A DNA stretch of 64,000 nt from NCBI RefSeq assembly GCF_007992715.1, contig NZ_BKAU01000002.1, positions 62,001 to 126,000 of the forward strand, given 5' to 3'. The DNA is from Chitinophaga cymbidii. Its GTDB lineage: Bacteria > Bacteroidota > Bacteroidia > Chitinophagales > Chitinophagaceae. The notes beneath the pieces were generated by a model, which had not been told where the DNA came from, ran no database searches, and saw only the letters and a program-made list of their open reading frames with translations. A program made the translations under genes and the position numbers. Positions within the stretch are counted from its first letter, which is position 1. Every line of letters starts with the position of its first letter. This document shows, in pieces, positions 54,401 to 61,497 of this stretch.

Positions 54401-54793
54401 CTGCAGTTCGTGAAACAGATGAAATCCTCCGTTCGCTCCGCAGTAGGCATGCAGCCGGGAGGCTTGTCCAACCAGGATGATCGGATCGTTGCCGATGGCT
54501 TCCGTCCGTCTGTACTCTCCGGCAGCGAAGCCTCCTACGCTTATAAAAATTATTACCTGCTTTCTGATGGCAACTATTCAGATGCCAGCTTTATCAGACT
54601 TAAAAACCTGAACCTGTCTTACCAGCTTCCATCCTCCTGGACGGAATCCATCAGGTTGAAATCAGCCGGAGCATTCATCAGGGCGCAAAACCTGTTCACC
54701 ATCACCAGCTACCTGGGATTTGATCCTGAAACCGGCGGAGCCGTATTGCCGCCGTTAAGGCAGATCATCGCCGGCATCCATTGCTCACTTTAA
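51407..54793 (+). CDS. SusC/RagA-family TonB-linked outer-membrane transporter with STN domain, locus 2
   Basis: A 1128-residue importer from the ATG at 51407; an in-frame TTG at 51398 would add only three residues. After a basic extension comes the signal (RLTVILLTAAFMSVHA), the STN domain (about 50-125: LQKVFNAIENQTGYV, NMPLKDFLDQLSKEQSLKYI), a carboxypeptidase-like domain (about 145-220), a plug (about 255-390, with DADATAIYGSRGANGVI) and the barrel. Same architecture as the locus-1 SusC but considerable divergence. The SusD gene starts 11 bp after the stop. Confidence 0.95.
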   Translation: MQKNYLFRVIRSCSPPILHGGGRLINQIWRVMRLTVILLTAAFMSVHATGVAQHLTISGNKLTLQKVFNAIENQTGYVVLANKGLFSGDKTFSLSVSNMPLKDFLDQLSKEQSLKYIIQDKTIVMSRKPAPAFNVTTIIAEIPVEFSFSGQLLDGTDNQPIPGVTIRVKNTGKGTTSDASGRFQLSELAEDAVLIISSIGYKAVEIPVQQLVSLKAGGPVTVDGTKILKPDAGSIILYLPRNTNELDESVIVAYGTTTQRFNTGSVASVKAEDIERQPVSNVLEALQGNVPGLFITRSNGNPGSQMHISIRQQQSIPMPGSEKSMPLFVIDGVPFVETPFASAGASGNIDPMNSINPTDIASVSILKDADATAIYGSRGANGVILITTKKGNASKPHFDFNIYTGGGKVTRYLPMLNLSEYLALRRTAFANDNVTPDFSNAPDLTVWDTTKSRDFLKDYIGGTSNQTEVTGAFSGGSEYLHYRFSNTFRRESTVFPGDWGYKRYSSHLRIDNTSRNGKFALGVSAMYTKESNNQVSSDLTRYVYILPPNYPVHNENGGLNWTGGFTNPESFLLQSASFKSDNLLANANLRYTILPGLDAKISLGYNKIAQTNETRLPKSSLDPSSGTGESAATYRSNYIESYIVEPQLTYNRPLGSGRLSVLVGGTWQQSNFVEPYFVRATGFSNDRLMSSWTAASTITFKSSSFREYKYVSGFGRINYVLKDRYLFNLTGRRDGSSRFGPNRQFGSFGSVGAGWIFSSEQWAEAALPWLSFGKVRASYGTTGNDQIPDYGYLASYGNFFYQYGSAGIYPLRSANPDYGWEANRKLDIALETGFLDDQIFLSASWFSSRTDNQLVTAPLSSQSGFSSFTGNLPALLQSSGWELDVKTKNISRKRFSWSSAFNITIPRNKLISFPGLEKTAYAYVFIEGQPINNYNGYHYTGLKDGIATVEDLNKDGKFTQGLLQTANGDYQIISASIPDFYGGFSNSLKLGRFQLDVLLQFVKQMKSSVRSAVGMQPGGLSNQDDRIVADGFRPSVLSGSEASYAYKNYYLLSDGNYSDASFIRLKNLNLSYQLPSSWTESIRLKSAGAFIRAQNLFTITSYLGFDPETGGAVLPPLRQIIAGIHCSL

Positions 54794-54804
54794 ACAACAA
54801 GGAA

Positions 54805-56208
54805 ATGAAATCACAACGCTTTTTATATACCTGTATAGTGTTATTGGCCGGATCGATCATGAGCAGCTGCAAGAAACTGATCGAGATCGGTCCGCCGAGA
54901 GATCAGCTGGCATCCAACAGCGTTTTCCTCGATTCCGCCACGGCGGAAGCCGCCTTGGTAGGCTTGTATGCCAGTGTGGCGAATCCCAGTCCCGGAAGCG
55001 ACATGAGCACCTCCATCACCATGTACAATGGTATGTCCGCGGATGAAGTGTACGCCTATTCAATGAATTATTATGATGACTTCACCAATAATTCCTTAAC
55101 GCCGATGATATATTATGTAGATGGATTATGGAGCACGATCTATAAAAACATCTACATCGCCAATTCCGTTGTGGAGGGCATGGCGGAATCTCCGCTGTCC
55201 GAAGCATACCGCCAACGGACCACCGGTGAAGCGAAATTCCTCCGCGCACTGTGCTATTTCTACCTGGTGAATGAGTACGGCGCCGTGCCGCTGGTAATCT
55301 CTACCGATGTACATAGCACCAGCAGGCAGCCCAAAGATAGCGTGGATGTGGTGTATGATCAGATAGAAAAAGATCTTACCGATGCGAAGAGCGTACTGCC
55401 GTCTACGTTAGACATCTATGGGGGCAGGCGGATACGCGCTACCACCTGGGCCGCTGAAGCATTGCTCGCCAGGGTGTACCTGTACAGGGGAAAATGGCAG
55501 CTCGCTGAAAGCATGGCCACTTCCGTCATCGATAACCCGGGATTGTTCAGGATGAACGATTCCCTCAACCAGGTATTTCTCGCCAACAATACCGAAGGCA
55601 TCCTGCAGTTTGTAAATGGCATTACCAGCTCATGGATCGCCAACAACTTTGTTCCTTCCGCCCTGAATGTAACACCCAAGTTTGTAATACAGGATGATCT
55701 CTTCGCGGCCTTTGAACCCGGCGACAAACGGAAGACCCACTGGGTCGGCTATAAAAGCTACGGCGGCGCCGACTATCCCTATCCCGCCAAATACAGGTAC
55801 ATGGCGGGTGTTGGCGCCGTTGAATATAACCAGGCGTTGCGTATGTCCGAACAATTCCTGATCCGCGCCGAAGCCCGCACGCAGCAATCCAATTATGCGG
55901 AGGCGGCAGCGGACATTGACAGCGTACGGTCAAGAGCCGGTCTGCCTAAAACCGATGCGGCCGACAAAGCTGCGCTGATGGCCGCCATTGAGCATGAACG
56001 CCGTATCGAATTTTTCTGCGAATGGGGGCAACGCTGGCTGGACCTCAAAAGGCTGCCCGGCATCAATGATCCGCTCAAATCGAGGGCCGATGAAGTACTG
56101 TTCGAGCTGAAAGGCAGTAAATGGCAATCCACGGACGTGTTGTATCCCGTTCCGCAATCCGCTATCAATTCCAACCCAAACCTCAAGCAGACTAAAGGAT
56201 ATTTCTAG
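54805..56208 (+). CDS. SusD/RagB-family nutrient-binding lipoprotein, locus 2
   Basis: A 467-residue SusD partner of the preceding SusC. The ATG at 54805 follows AAGGAA; an earlier in-frame TTG (54781) overlaps the SusC stop and is rejected. Signal QRFLYTCIVLLAGSIMSSC with lipidated Cys22, TPR-type part (RTTGEAKFLRALCYFYLVNEYGAVPL, about 142-168) and the C-terminal EHERRIEFFCEWGQRWLDLKR and VLYPVPQSAINSNPNLKQ family signatures. Followed after 23 bp by the double TlpA gene. Confidence 0.95.
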   Translation: MKSQRFLYTCIVLLAGSIMSSCKKLIEIGPPRDQLASNSVFLDSATAEAALVGLYASVANPSPGSDMSTSITMYNGMSADEVYAYSMNYYDDFTNNSLTPMIYYVDGLWSTIYKNIYIANSVVEGMAESPLSEAYRQRTTGEAKFLRALCYFYLVNEYGAVPLVISTDVHSTSRQPKDSVDVVYDQIEKDLTDAKSVLPSTLDIYGGRRIRATTWAAEALLARVYLYRGKWQLAESMATSVIDNPGLFRMNDSLNQVFLANNTEGILQFVNGITSSWIANNFVPSALNVTPKFVIQDDLFAAFEPGDKRKTHWVGYKSYGGADYPYPAKYRYMAGVGAVEYNQALRMSEQFLIRAEARTQQSNYAEAAADIDSVRSRAGLPKTDAADKAALMAAIEHERRIEFFCEWGQRWLDLKRLPGINDPLKSRADEVLFELKGSKWQSTDVLYPVPQSAINSNPNLKQTKGYF

Positions 56209-56231
56209 CGTAAACAGAAACCAGACATATT

Positions 56232-58397
56232 ATGCGTTATCAATTATTATTCAGGCAATGGCTGCCTGCCGCCCTGCTCATGACCGCAACGGTCGTTGCA
56301 AAGGCGCAGTCCGCCCGCGAAAGACCTTTCACGCTCACCGGGCAGGTGACAGCCCCGCAATACCCGGCCACATTATATCTTCAATATGCATTGAATGATA
56401 AGGAAATGGCAACCGATTCCGTGGTGCTGCAAAAAGACGGGCGTTTTGTATTCAAAGGCAAGTTGCATAAACCGGTATCCGCCAGGATATACATGAATCC
56501 CCGAGGCGGCAAATATGTTGCCCGGCGCTTTTACCTGCAACCCGGCAAAGTAACCATCAACACTACCGGTTCCCTGGCTGCGGCAACCGTCACAGGCAGT
56601 CCCAATACCGCCGTGCAGGATGAATTTTATCAACATGGAGAAGAATATGCGGGTATATTCACCTCGCTGAATACAAGGGCGTATTTCAATCGTGGCATGC
56701 GGGATTCCATGCGGGCGATTGAAGCAACGCAGGCGCAAACCAGGAAAAAATTCAATGCGGAAGTAGCGGACATCATCAGGCGTCATCCCGATGCGGATGC
56801 TTCCTGGGACATGGTGTACGGCTACCGCATAGCGCTGGACCCGGAAACGGTCACGCCGTTGTTCGAAGCGCTCAGCCCGAAGTTTAAAAATTCAGCCGAA
56901 GGAAAAGCCCTGGCAAAACAGATCGCCAGCGTCAGCAAAATAGCCGTGGGCTCGCCCGCGCCGGATTTTACACAATCAGATCCGGGCGGAAATTCCATCC
57001 GGCTGTCCTCTTTCCGCGGAAAATATGTGCTGGTTGATTTCTGGGCCAGCTGGTGCGGCATCTGCCGCCTGGAAAACCCCAACGTGCTGAGAGCCTACGA
57101 TGCTTACAAAGACAGCGGGTTTACCGTGCTGGGCGTGTCGCTGGACGATTCCACCCACCGCGATGCGTGGATACAGGCCATCAGGGATGACAACATGCCC
57201 TGGCAGCAGGTGTCTGACCTGAAAGCAAGAAATAACGAGGCCGCTGTGCTCTACGGCATCAAAGGCATTCCGCAGAATGTGCTCGTAGGGCCGGACGGTA
57301 AGATCATCGCCAAAAACAAACGTAACCGCGACCTGATGAATACGCTGATGGGAATTTTTGACGAGGGATATAACATGCGGATGGACGGGAACATACACGG
57401 CTTCCGGGATGGCGCGGTGGTTTTCCGTTATTACAGGGATGATGCGTATCAAAACGATACCGTATCCATCCGCGATGGGAAATTTACCTGGCTGACTGAC
57501 ATGCAGGAGCCGCAGCGGGTGAACGCCACTTTCCTGCCAAACCGTAAACAGATCCGCTTCTTTTCGGATATCGGTTACCTGCAATTGACGGCGGATGTAG
57601 ATTCGTTGCATGTTTTTACATTGACAGGTTCCGATGTGCAGGGCGAAGCGGACCGCTTCAATGTTGCCGCAAGGGAACTCAGCCCCAAACAAAAGGAATT
57701 GCTGCAACAGCTCACCGACGCGCCGCTGGAACAAAGACCGAAGATCGGAGAGCAGCTGCTGAAGCTGGCAAGAAGCAGGCATGCGGAAAATGTAAAAAAG
57801 TATGTGCAGGAACATCCGCAAAGCCTGTTTTCATTACAACTGGTAAAAGACCTGGCCGAAGATTTCGGCGGCCCGAAGTATAACATTGTTTACCCGCTTT
57901 ATAACACGCTTGCGGAAGTAGTCCGCGGAACGCCGGCCGGCAGAAGAGTTGCCGCTATGCTGCCCGTCATGAAAAGAAGCGCGGAAGGAGAAAAGATTGC
58001 CGGTTTATCACAGGCCGATACCAGCGGCACCGCAATTTCCCTTTCCAGCTTCAGCGGAAAATATGTGCTGGTAGATTTCTGGGCCAGCTGGTGCGGGCCT
58101 TGCCGCGCCGAGAATCCCAATTTGCTGAAAGCGTATGATACTTTCAAATCGAAAGGTTTTACTATCGTAGGCATTTCCCTTGATGATGATGCAAACAAAT
58201 GGAAGAAAGCCATCAAAGAAGACCGTCTGCCATGGACGCAGCTGTCAGATTTGAAAGGACGGAAAAATGAAATTGCACAATACTATAATGTGCGCGGCAT
58301 TCCCTGGAATATCCTGATCGACCGGGAAGGCAGGATCGTTGCACAGAATTTGAGAGGTTTTGCCTTGCAGGAGCAACTGGCGGAGCTGATAAAATAA
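56232..58397 (+). CDS. Double TlpA-like protein: two (DUF4369-like + thioredoxin) units in one chain, locus 2
   Basis: A 721-residue exported protein. Signal peptide (about 1-25, ending VVAKAQ). Unit 1: beta-rich DUF4369-like domain (about 33-130), linker, TlpA domain (about 235-370) with WASWCGIC near residue 273 and GIKGIPQNVLV. Unit 2: a second DUF4369-like domain (about 385-480), linker, TlpA domain (about 585-721) with WASWCGPC near residue 620 and VRGIPWNILID. Both CxxC motifs are intact. DNA at 57016-57058 and 58054-58096 is identical at 42 of 43 positions, so the halves arose by duplication or are kept alike by conversion. The usual family member has one unit. Confidence 0.9.
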   Translation: MRYQLLFRQWLPAALLMTATVVAKAQSARERPFTLTGQVTAPQYPATLYLQYALNDKEMATDSVVLQKDGRFVFKGKLHKPVSARIYMNPRGGKYVARRFYLQPGKVTINTTGSLAAATVTGSPNTAVQDEFYQHGEEYAGIFTSLNTRAYFNRGMRDSMRAIEATQAQTRKKFNAEVADIIRRHPDADASWDMVYGYRIALDPETVTPLFEALSPKFKNSAEGKALAKQIASVSKIAVGSPAPDFTQSDPGGNSIRLSSFRGKYVLVDFWASWCGICRLENPNVLRAYDAYKDSGFTVLGVSLDDSTHRDAWIQAIRDDNMPWQQVSDLKARNNEAAVLYGIKGIPQNVLVGPDGKIIAKNKRNRDLMNTLMGIFDEGYNMRMDGNIHGFRDGAVVFRYYRDDAYQNDTVSIRDGKFTWLTDMQEPQRVNATFLPNRKQIRFFSDIGYLQLTADVDSLHVFTLTGSDVQGEADRFNVAARELSPKQKELLQQLTDAPLEQRPKIGEQLLKLARSRHAENVKKYVQEHPQSLFSLQLVKDLAEDFGGPKYNIVYPLYNTLAEVVRGTPAGRRVAAMLPVMKRSAEGEKIAGLSQADTSGTAISLSSFSGKYVLVDFWASWCGPCRAENPNLLKAYDTFKSKGFTIVGISLDDDANKWKKAIKEDRLPWTQLSDLKGRKNEIAQYYNVRGIPWNILIDREGRIVAQNLRGFALQEQLAELIK

Positions 58398-58415
58398 TGG
58401 ATCGCCATGATGATG

Positions 58416-58457
58416 CAGCCGCGAAACTACCGGAAGGGAAGACGCGGCTGTTTTTTT
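58416..58457 (+). terminator. Intrinsic terminator ending locus 2
   Basis: Perfect 8-bp stem CAGCCGCG (58416-58423) / CGCGGCTG (58443-58450) with a 19-nt loop, followed by seven T residues, 18 bp after the double-TlpA stop. Confidence 0.82.
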
Positions 58458-58498
58458 ATGCCCCGCAAAATTCAGGTATTTATACGCATGCCGTTTTT

Positions 58499-58529
58499 TT
58501 TGTCAATTAAAATTTAATTCCTAATATTA
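58499..58529 (+). promoter_or_regulatory. Candidate promoter of the contractile injection operon
   Basis: TTTG (58499-58502), a 19-bp spacer and TAATATTA (58522-58529), which departs from TAnnTTTG at two positions. The spacer contains a palindrome AATTAAA-A-TTTAATT (58505-58519). A leader of about 150 nt would follow, containing CCCCAAAA boxes at 58542, 58565 and 58667. Confidence 0.35.
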
Positions 58530-58686
58530 CATAGTGAAAGGCCCCAAAAGAATCACAGCATAAACCCCAAAAAGAAATAATACACCGATTATGCTGTACA
58601 ATTCAACAAGAGAGATTGGCATGAATTAGCTTTAAGCCCCATTTTCAGCTTGATTAGATAGTTGCACCCCAAAAAATCACAAGTCA

Positions 58687-59271
58687 ATGATTGACCAGGT
58701 CCTCAATGCAATCATTACGCAACTAAACACGTACATAGGGACCGCTGATCCGGAAGTCATACTGGGAAACATTTCGTTTGCCGATGCCTACCAGGACAAC
58801 TCATCCCAAAGCCTCAGCGATAAGGTCATTGCTTCAGTGATCAATATCGAGCAGGAGGAGTCGTTGCGTAATCTTCCCTTTCGCCGTACAGTATTCACGT
58901 CCGGCGGCCTTCCGCAAGGCGTTGAACGGCAGCCGGAGATATACCTCAATATCTATGTGCTCTTCGGCGCGAATAAAAGTAACTATGGCATTGCGCTGCA
59001 CAGGATATCACAGGTCATCGCTTTTTTCCAGCGCAGGTTCGTATTCACCCCGGCGGATACGCCCGTGCTCGGTACACTGAACCTGGACAGGATCATCTTT
59101 GACCTGTATTCCACCAGCTTTGAAGAACTGAACCAGCTATGGAGCGTCATGGGCGGAAAATACATTCCTTCTGTCGCCTACAAAATGCGGATGGCTGTTA
59201 TCCAGGATGCCGATCAGGACGGCGCGGGCATTATCACCGAAGTTAATCTCAAAAGCAATCTTTTAAAATAA
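58687..59271 (+). CDS. DUF4255 / Pvc16-type tail cap protein of a contractile injection system
   Basis: First gene of the contractile injection operon, 194 residues. It has the DUF4255 pattern: N-terminal helix MIDQVLNAIITQLNTYI, VIASVINIEQEESLRN, a PEIYLNIYVLFGAN strand, YGIALHRISQVIAFFQRRFVF, and ELNQLWSVMGGKYIPSVAYKMRM. In Photorhabdus PVC and Serratia Afp the homologue (Pvc16/Afp16) caps the tube end and fixes its length; the same role is inferred here. It starts 7 bp ahead of the next gene's ATG and is part of a tightly packed plus-strand operon. Confidence 0.9.
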   Translation: MIDQVLNAIITQLNTYIGTADPEVILGNISFADAYQDNSSQSLSDKVIASVINIEQEESLRNLPFRRTVFTSGGLPQGVERQPEIYLNIYVLFGANKSNYGIALHRISQVIAFFQRRFVFTPADTPVLGTLNLDRIIFDLYSTSFEELNQLWSVMGGKYIPSVAYKMRMAVIQDADQDGAGIITEVNLKSNLLK

Positions 59272-59277
59272 ACGAAC

Positions 59278-60018
59278 ATGAATGTGATCGCATGGCGATA
59301 CCATCCGGAGTTCAGGATCAGGATTCAGATCAACGGAACAGACGCGGGAGACGACGTGATCGTGAAGCAGTCCCCTTCCGGCGCGGATGTGTTCAGGAAC
59401 TACGGCATCCTCACCCGGCCGGCTCCCGGCGGGCTGGTGGCTTTCGTCCGCCAGCATCACAACGGTGTGAGCTGGGTGCCCGCCACGCCGATCACATTAC
59501 CCGTTGTATTCGCATTCCGTTTGCTGCTGCGCAACAAACCTGATTTCTTCGACAGCGGCGCGCAGCGTTTCGGCAGCATGATCTTTTACGCCAACAATCT
59601 CAATGCCGCCGGCGCGATAGACAGCAACCTCGCGGGCAACGTGGTGCGCCTCACCGCCGCGGCCGCCGTGGGCAATGCGGAACGCGGCGCGCTCAGCACC
59701 AACGTGCTCTCCACTTCCTTCGACGCGGGCGACTACACCGCGCTGCGGGCGGGGAAGATCACCGCGGGCGCCGCCGTCAGCTATTCCATCAACAACCCTA
59801 TCGCTGCCGATCAGACGACTGCCGGCTTCGATCTCAGCCTCGCACCCAAAGGCGCGCACATCGTCCGGCTGGAAGGCGGCAGCCCCGTGGAAGAACGTGT
59901 TGTATTCGATCAGCAGGCCATCGGTTCCGATGCCGCAGGGATCATTGAAATATATAAAGACGCATGGCATATAGATCCGCAGCCCCGGGAATACAGTATC
60001 AATTTTTTAAGCTCATGA
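59278..60018 (+). CDS. Unrecognised structural-type protein within the contractile injection operon
   Basis: A 246-residue protein not assigned to a known family by reading. It has no signal peptide or membrane helix and looks beta-rich with Ala/Asn/Gly-rich loops: N-terminal NVIAWRYHPEFRIRIQIN, LPVVFAFRLLLRNKPDFFDSG near residue 75, a GAAVSYSINNPIAADQ stretch, and the end GIIEIYKDAWHIDPQPREYSINF. It lies 6 bp after the cap gene and 17 bp before the first sheath gene, so it probably acts in particle assembly, perhaps at the cap-sheath junction or as an accessory surface protein. Confidence 0.78.
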   Translation: MNVIAWRYHPEFRIRIQINGTDAGDDVIVKQSPSGADVFRNYGILTRPAPGGLVAFVRQHHNGVSWVPATPITLPVVFAFRLLLRNKPDFFDSGAQRFGSMIFYANNLNAAGAIDSNLAGNVVRLTAAAAVGNAERGALSTNVLSTSFDAGDYTALRAGKITAGAAVSYSINNPIAADQTTAGFDLSLAPKGAHIVRLEGGSPVEERVVFDQQAIGSDAAGIIEIYKDAWHIDPQPREYSINFLSS

Positions 60019-60035
60019 TTAAAAAATAACCGCTC

Positions 60036-61478
60036 ATGTTAAATTTAGCAGACCTTAAAACACCCGGCGTCTACATCGACGAGGTGCCAAAGTTTCCGCC
60101 CTCTGTGGCGCAGGTTGAAACGGCTATTCCGGCCTTCATCGGCTATACCAGGAATACCACGCTCAATGGAGATACCCTGATCAACCGTCCCGTGCGTATC
60201 AAATCCCTCGTGGAATACGAATCGGTATTCGGCGCCAGGCTGGAGACCTTTACCGCGGCGGTGAACACAGACCCGCAGGGGCAGAACATCGTGCAAACCC
60301 CTCCCGCAGCGCCCGCCGCTTTCTACCGCATGTACTACTCCCTGCAAATGTATTTCGCCAACGGCGGCGGCCCCTGCTACATCGTATCCGTCGGTGCGGA
60401 CAATGTTGCGCCCACCCTCCTGCAACATACCGCGGGGCTGACGGCCATCGGCAAGGAAGACGAACCCACCCTGCTGGTCTTCCCCGACGCATTGCAGCTG
60501 GACCGCGGCGATTTCTACCAGCTGTACCAGGCCGCGCTCGCGCAATGCAATGAGCTGAAAGACCGCTTTACGATCATCGATGTGTTCAACGGGCACCTCG
60601 ACTACTCCGCTCCCGGCGGGGAAGATGTGATCGACAGCGCCACGCTCGGCATCCGCACCCTGATCGGCAACAATTTCCTGTTGTACGGCGCGGCCTACTA
60701 CCCGCAGCTGCAAACAACGCTCAGCTATAATTATGATGAAACGACGGTTGCCATCACCGGCACGCTGGACGGCGCTGCAGTACCCGCCAACACCGTACTG
60801 CGCCTCGAAAATCCCGCTCCGGCGGATGAGCCGCGTTCTTTATACCACCGCGCGAACAAGCTCTATCACGATATTCGCAACGCCATCACCGCCATGCCCG
60901 TGGTATTGCCGCCGAGCAGCGCCATCGCGGGGATATACGCTACCGTGGATTCCACCCGCGGCGTGTGGAAAGCCCCCGCCAACGTCAGCCTCCGCTTCGT
61001 GAACCGTCCCACCGTGGCGCTGGACGATGCCACGCAGGAAAACCTGAACGTGCACACTACCGGCAAATCCGTGAATGCCATCAGGGCGTTCAGCGGCAAG
61101 GGCGTGCTCGTATGGGGCGCCAGAACGCTTGCGGGCAACGACAATGAATGGCGTTACATCAACGTCCGCCGCTTCTTCAACATGGTGGAAGAATCCACCA
61201 AGAAAGCATCGGAAGCATTCGTATTCGAACCCAACGACGCGAACACCTGGGTGAAAGTGCGCGCCATGATAGAAAATTTCCTCATCCTGCAATGGCGCGC
61301 GGGCGCGCTGGCCGGCGCAAAACCCGAGCAGGCATTCTACGTGCGCGTGGGCCTGGGGCAAACGATGACCGCGCAGGACATCCTCGAAGGCCGCATGATC
61401 GTGGAAATAGGCATGGCAGTTGTTCGCCCGGCAGAGTTCATCGTGCTCCGTTTCTCTCACAAAATGCAGGAATCTTAA
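60036..61478 (+). CDS. Contractile tail sheath protein 1
   Basis: Sheath subunit of 480 residues that surrounds the inner tube and contracts on firing. The N-terminus LKTPGVYIDEVPKFPPSVAQ and PAFIGYT are typical of phage/PVC sheath proteins, as is the C-terminal part: GVWKAPANVSL, NAIRAFSGKGVLVWGARTLAGND, EWRYINVRRFFNMVEES, TWVKVRAMIENFL and the ending PAEFIVLRFSHKMQES. It is the compact form. A larger paralogue follows after 19 bp with an identical C-terminal ending; injection systems of this class often encode two or three sheaths. Confidence 0.95.
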   Translation: MLNLADLKTPGVYIDEVPKFPPSVAQVETAIPAFIGYTRNTTLNGDTLINRPVRIKSLVEYESVFGARLETFTAAVNTDPQGQNIVQTPPAAPAAFYRMYYSLQMYFANGGGPCYIVSVGADNVAPTLLQHTAGLTAIGKEDEPTLLVFPDALQLDRGDFYQLYQAALAQCNELKDRFTIIDVFNGHLDYSAPGGEDVIDSATLGIRTLIGNNFLLYGAAYYPQLQTTLSYNYDETTVAITGTLDGAAVPANTVLRLENPAPADEPRSLYHRANKLYHDIRNAITAMPVVLPPSSAIAGIYATVDSTRGVWKAPANVSLRFVNRPTVALDDATQENLNVHTTGKSVNAIRAFSGKGVLVWGARTLAGNDNEWRYINVRRFFNMVEESTKKASEAFVFEPNDANTWVKVRAMIENFLILQWRAGALAGAKPEQAFYVRVGLGQTMTAQDILEGRMIVEIGMAVVRPAEFIVLRFSHKMQES

Positions 61479-61497
61479 TCTTTAAAGCCGATCGATC

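Noticed and set aside
41534..58397. Polysaccharide utilisation locus
   Set aside because: SusC/SusD are present but no glycoside hydrolase, polysaccharide lyase, esterase or sulfatase is found, so the PUL label would overstate the evidence.
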